Below are positions 63,425 through 64,000 of a stretch of 64,000 bases of DNA, piece after piece. This DNA comes from Ariolimax columbianus (Eukaryota > Mollusca > Gastropoda > Stylommatophora > Arionidae): assembly GCA_036924085.1 (NCBI GenBank), contig JAVGWX010000018.1:21254964-21318963 (forward strand). Direction: 5' to 3'. A model generated the notes under the pieces. The model had not been told where the DNA came from. It made no database searches and saw nothing but the letters and a program-made list of their open reading frames with translations. The translations under genes were made by a program, and so were the position numbers. Position 1 is the stretch's first letter, and each line of letters begins with the position of its first letter.

Positions 63425-64000
63425 GAACGTCTCTTCACCAATCGTGAGGTGGCGCTCCAGAGTACATTCCCACTTGGATCAGTCTACAGCTTCAACTTCC
63501 TATAATGTCTGAATCACGTCCAGGTCTTTCATATAACGCTTACACACATTTTGGAACCTAAACTCTGATCGGCATATAACGCTTACACACATTTTGGAAC
63601 ATAAAATCTGGCAGGCCGACAGCTCTCTTACCATCAGCCGATTGCTCTCTTTCCATCGGCCGATTGCTCTCTTATCATCCGACTGGCTGCTCTCTTAACA
63701 TTGGCCGATTGCTCTCTTTCCCTCGACCGATTGCTCTCTTTCCCTCGACCGGCTGCTCTCTTACCATCGGCCGATTGCTCTCTTTCCATCGGTCGACAGC
63801 TCTCTTACCATCGGCCGATTGCTCTCTTTTCATCGGCCGACTGCTCTCTTATCATCGGCTGGCTGCTCTCCTACCATACGCCAACTGTCCATATAGAATA
63901 TCTCTAGGAATCATGCGACGATCGTGATCAAGCCGCCGTAGTCTTCACTGTCTTAGGAGAGTGTACATGCTTGGGTGACAGTACGAGAGTGCATCTCTGC
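63425..64000 (-). mobile_element. LINE RT C-terminal fragment with internal arrays, runs off the window
   Basis: ACGTCTCTTCACCAATCGTG, AGGTGGCGCTCCAGAGTACA, CATTCCCACTTGGATCAGTC and, at the right, CGCCAACTGTCCATATAGAA, GGAGAGTGTACATGCTTGGG match 17,635-17,935 block by block, so this is the same LINE family in the same orientation. Between these anchors a 43-base block is doubled (63,531-63,617) and a 22-base array fills 63,620-63,885. The frame is destroyed. Confidence 0.87.
63620..63885. repeat. 22-bp minisatellite inside a LINE
   Basis: About twelve units of CATCGGCCGATTGCTCTCTT plus TC or AC make up the array. The founding segment is visible singly in the sister LINE at about 17,788-17,810 (GTCGGCCGACTGTTCTCGTC). 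Confidence 0.93.

Overview
This window is a gene-poor, repeat-saturated stretch of an animal genome, most likely a mollusc and probably a gastropod. That placement is inferred from the mix of tRNA-headed SINEs, many non-LTR retrotransposon (LINE) tails of diverse families, mariner elements with CGAGGGGCGTTCAAA-type terminal repeats and abundant long-period minisatellites. Nothing looks prokaryotic: there is no operon, no dense coding strand and no ribosome-binding pattern. No functional tRNA, rRNA or CRISPR array was found.

Almost all recognisable protein-like sequence belongs to decayed transposable elements. The largest is a LINE at 54.8-58.6 kb (+) that still shows endonuclease, reverse transcriptase and RNase H domains in order, but it is frameshifted and its YADD-type box reads FDDD. 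About eighteen shorter LINE fragments, nearly all 5'-truncated, lie on both strands. Four mariner remnants are present (1.1, 5.8-7.0, 22.5-23.4 and 62.8-63.4 kb). At least six short retroposon families, labelled A, B, C, D, F and H here for convenience, occur in one to six copies. Several insertions show direct target-site duplications that I could read: 14 bp around 2,399-2,750, 10 bp around 4,133-4,995, 11 bp around 24,255-24,899 and 15 bp around 31,845-32,511.

The only convincing candidate for host coding sequence is one exon-like open frame at about 21,697-22,399 (+), of unknown function, with plausible splice signals at both ends.

The most striking theme is that many tandem arrays can be traced to a retroelement. 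A 41-bp array of about 41 copies (28.4-30.1 kb) arose inside a LINE reading frame. A 96-bp triplication (38.1-38.4 kb), a 29-bp hexamer inside an endonuclease domain (55.19-55.36 kb) and a 22-bp array (63.6-63.9 kb) also arose inside LINE reading frames. A 750-bp pyrimidine tract (4.1-4.9 kb) is a LINE tail. A family C element carries four tandem copies of its 103-bp head within one target-site duplication. A family D element has its distal end expanded into about 15 copies. The window therefore shows several stages (2, 3, 6 and about 41 copies) of what looks like one process: retroelements seeding minisatellites.

Region by region: 0-9.5 kb holds SINEs, a foldback element, a LINE-tail tract and a rearranged mariner; 9.7-15 kb holds large tandem repeats and the 29-bp array; 15.7-19.0 kb is a cluster of LINE tails with one nested insertion; 20-26 kb holds the candidate exon, a mariner and minisatellites; 26-34.5 kb is minisatellite-dominated, with LINEs; 35-50.5 kb alternates LINE tails, SINEs and arrays; 50.5-54 kb is mostly unassigned; 54-58.6 kb is LINE; 59-64 kb holds SINEs, arrays, inverted LINE pieces and mariner remains. 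Boundaries of diverged elements are approximate, usually within 10-40 bases.
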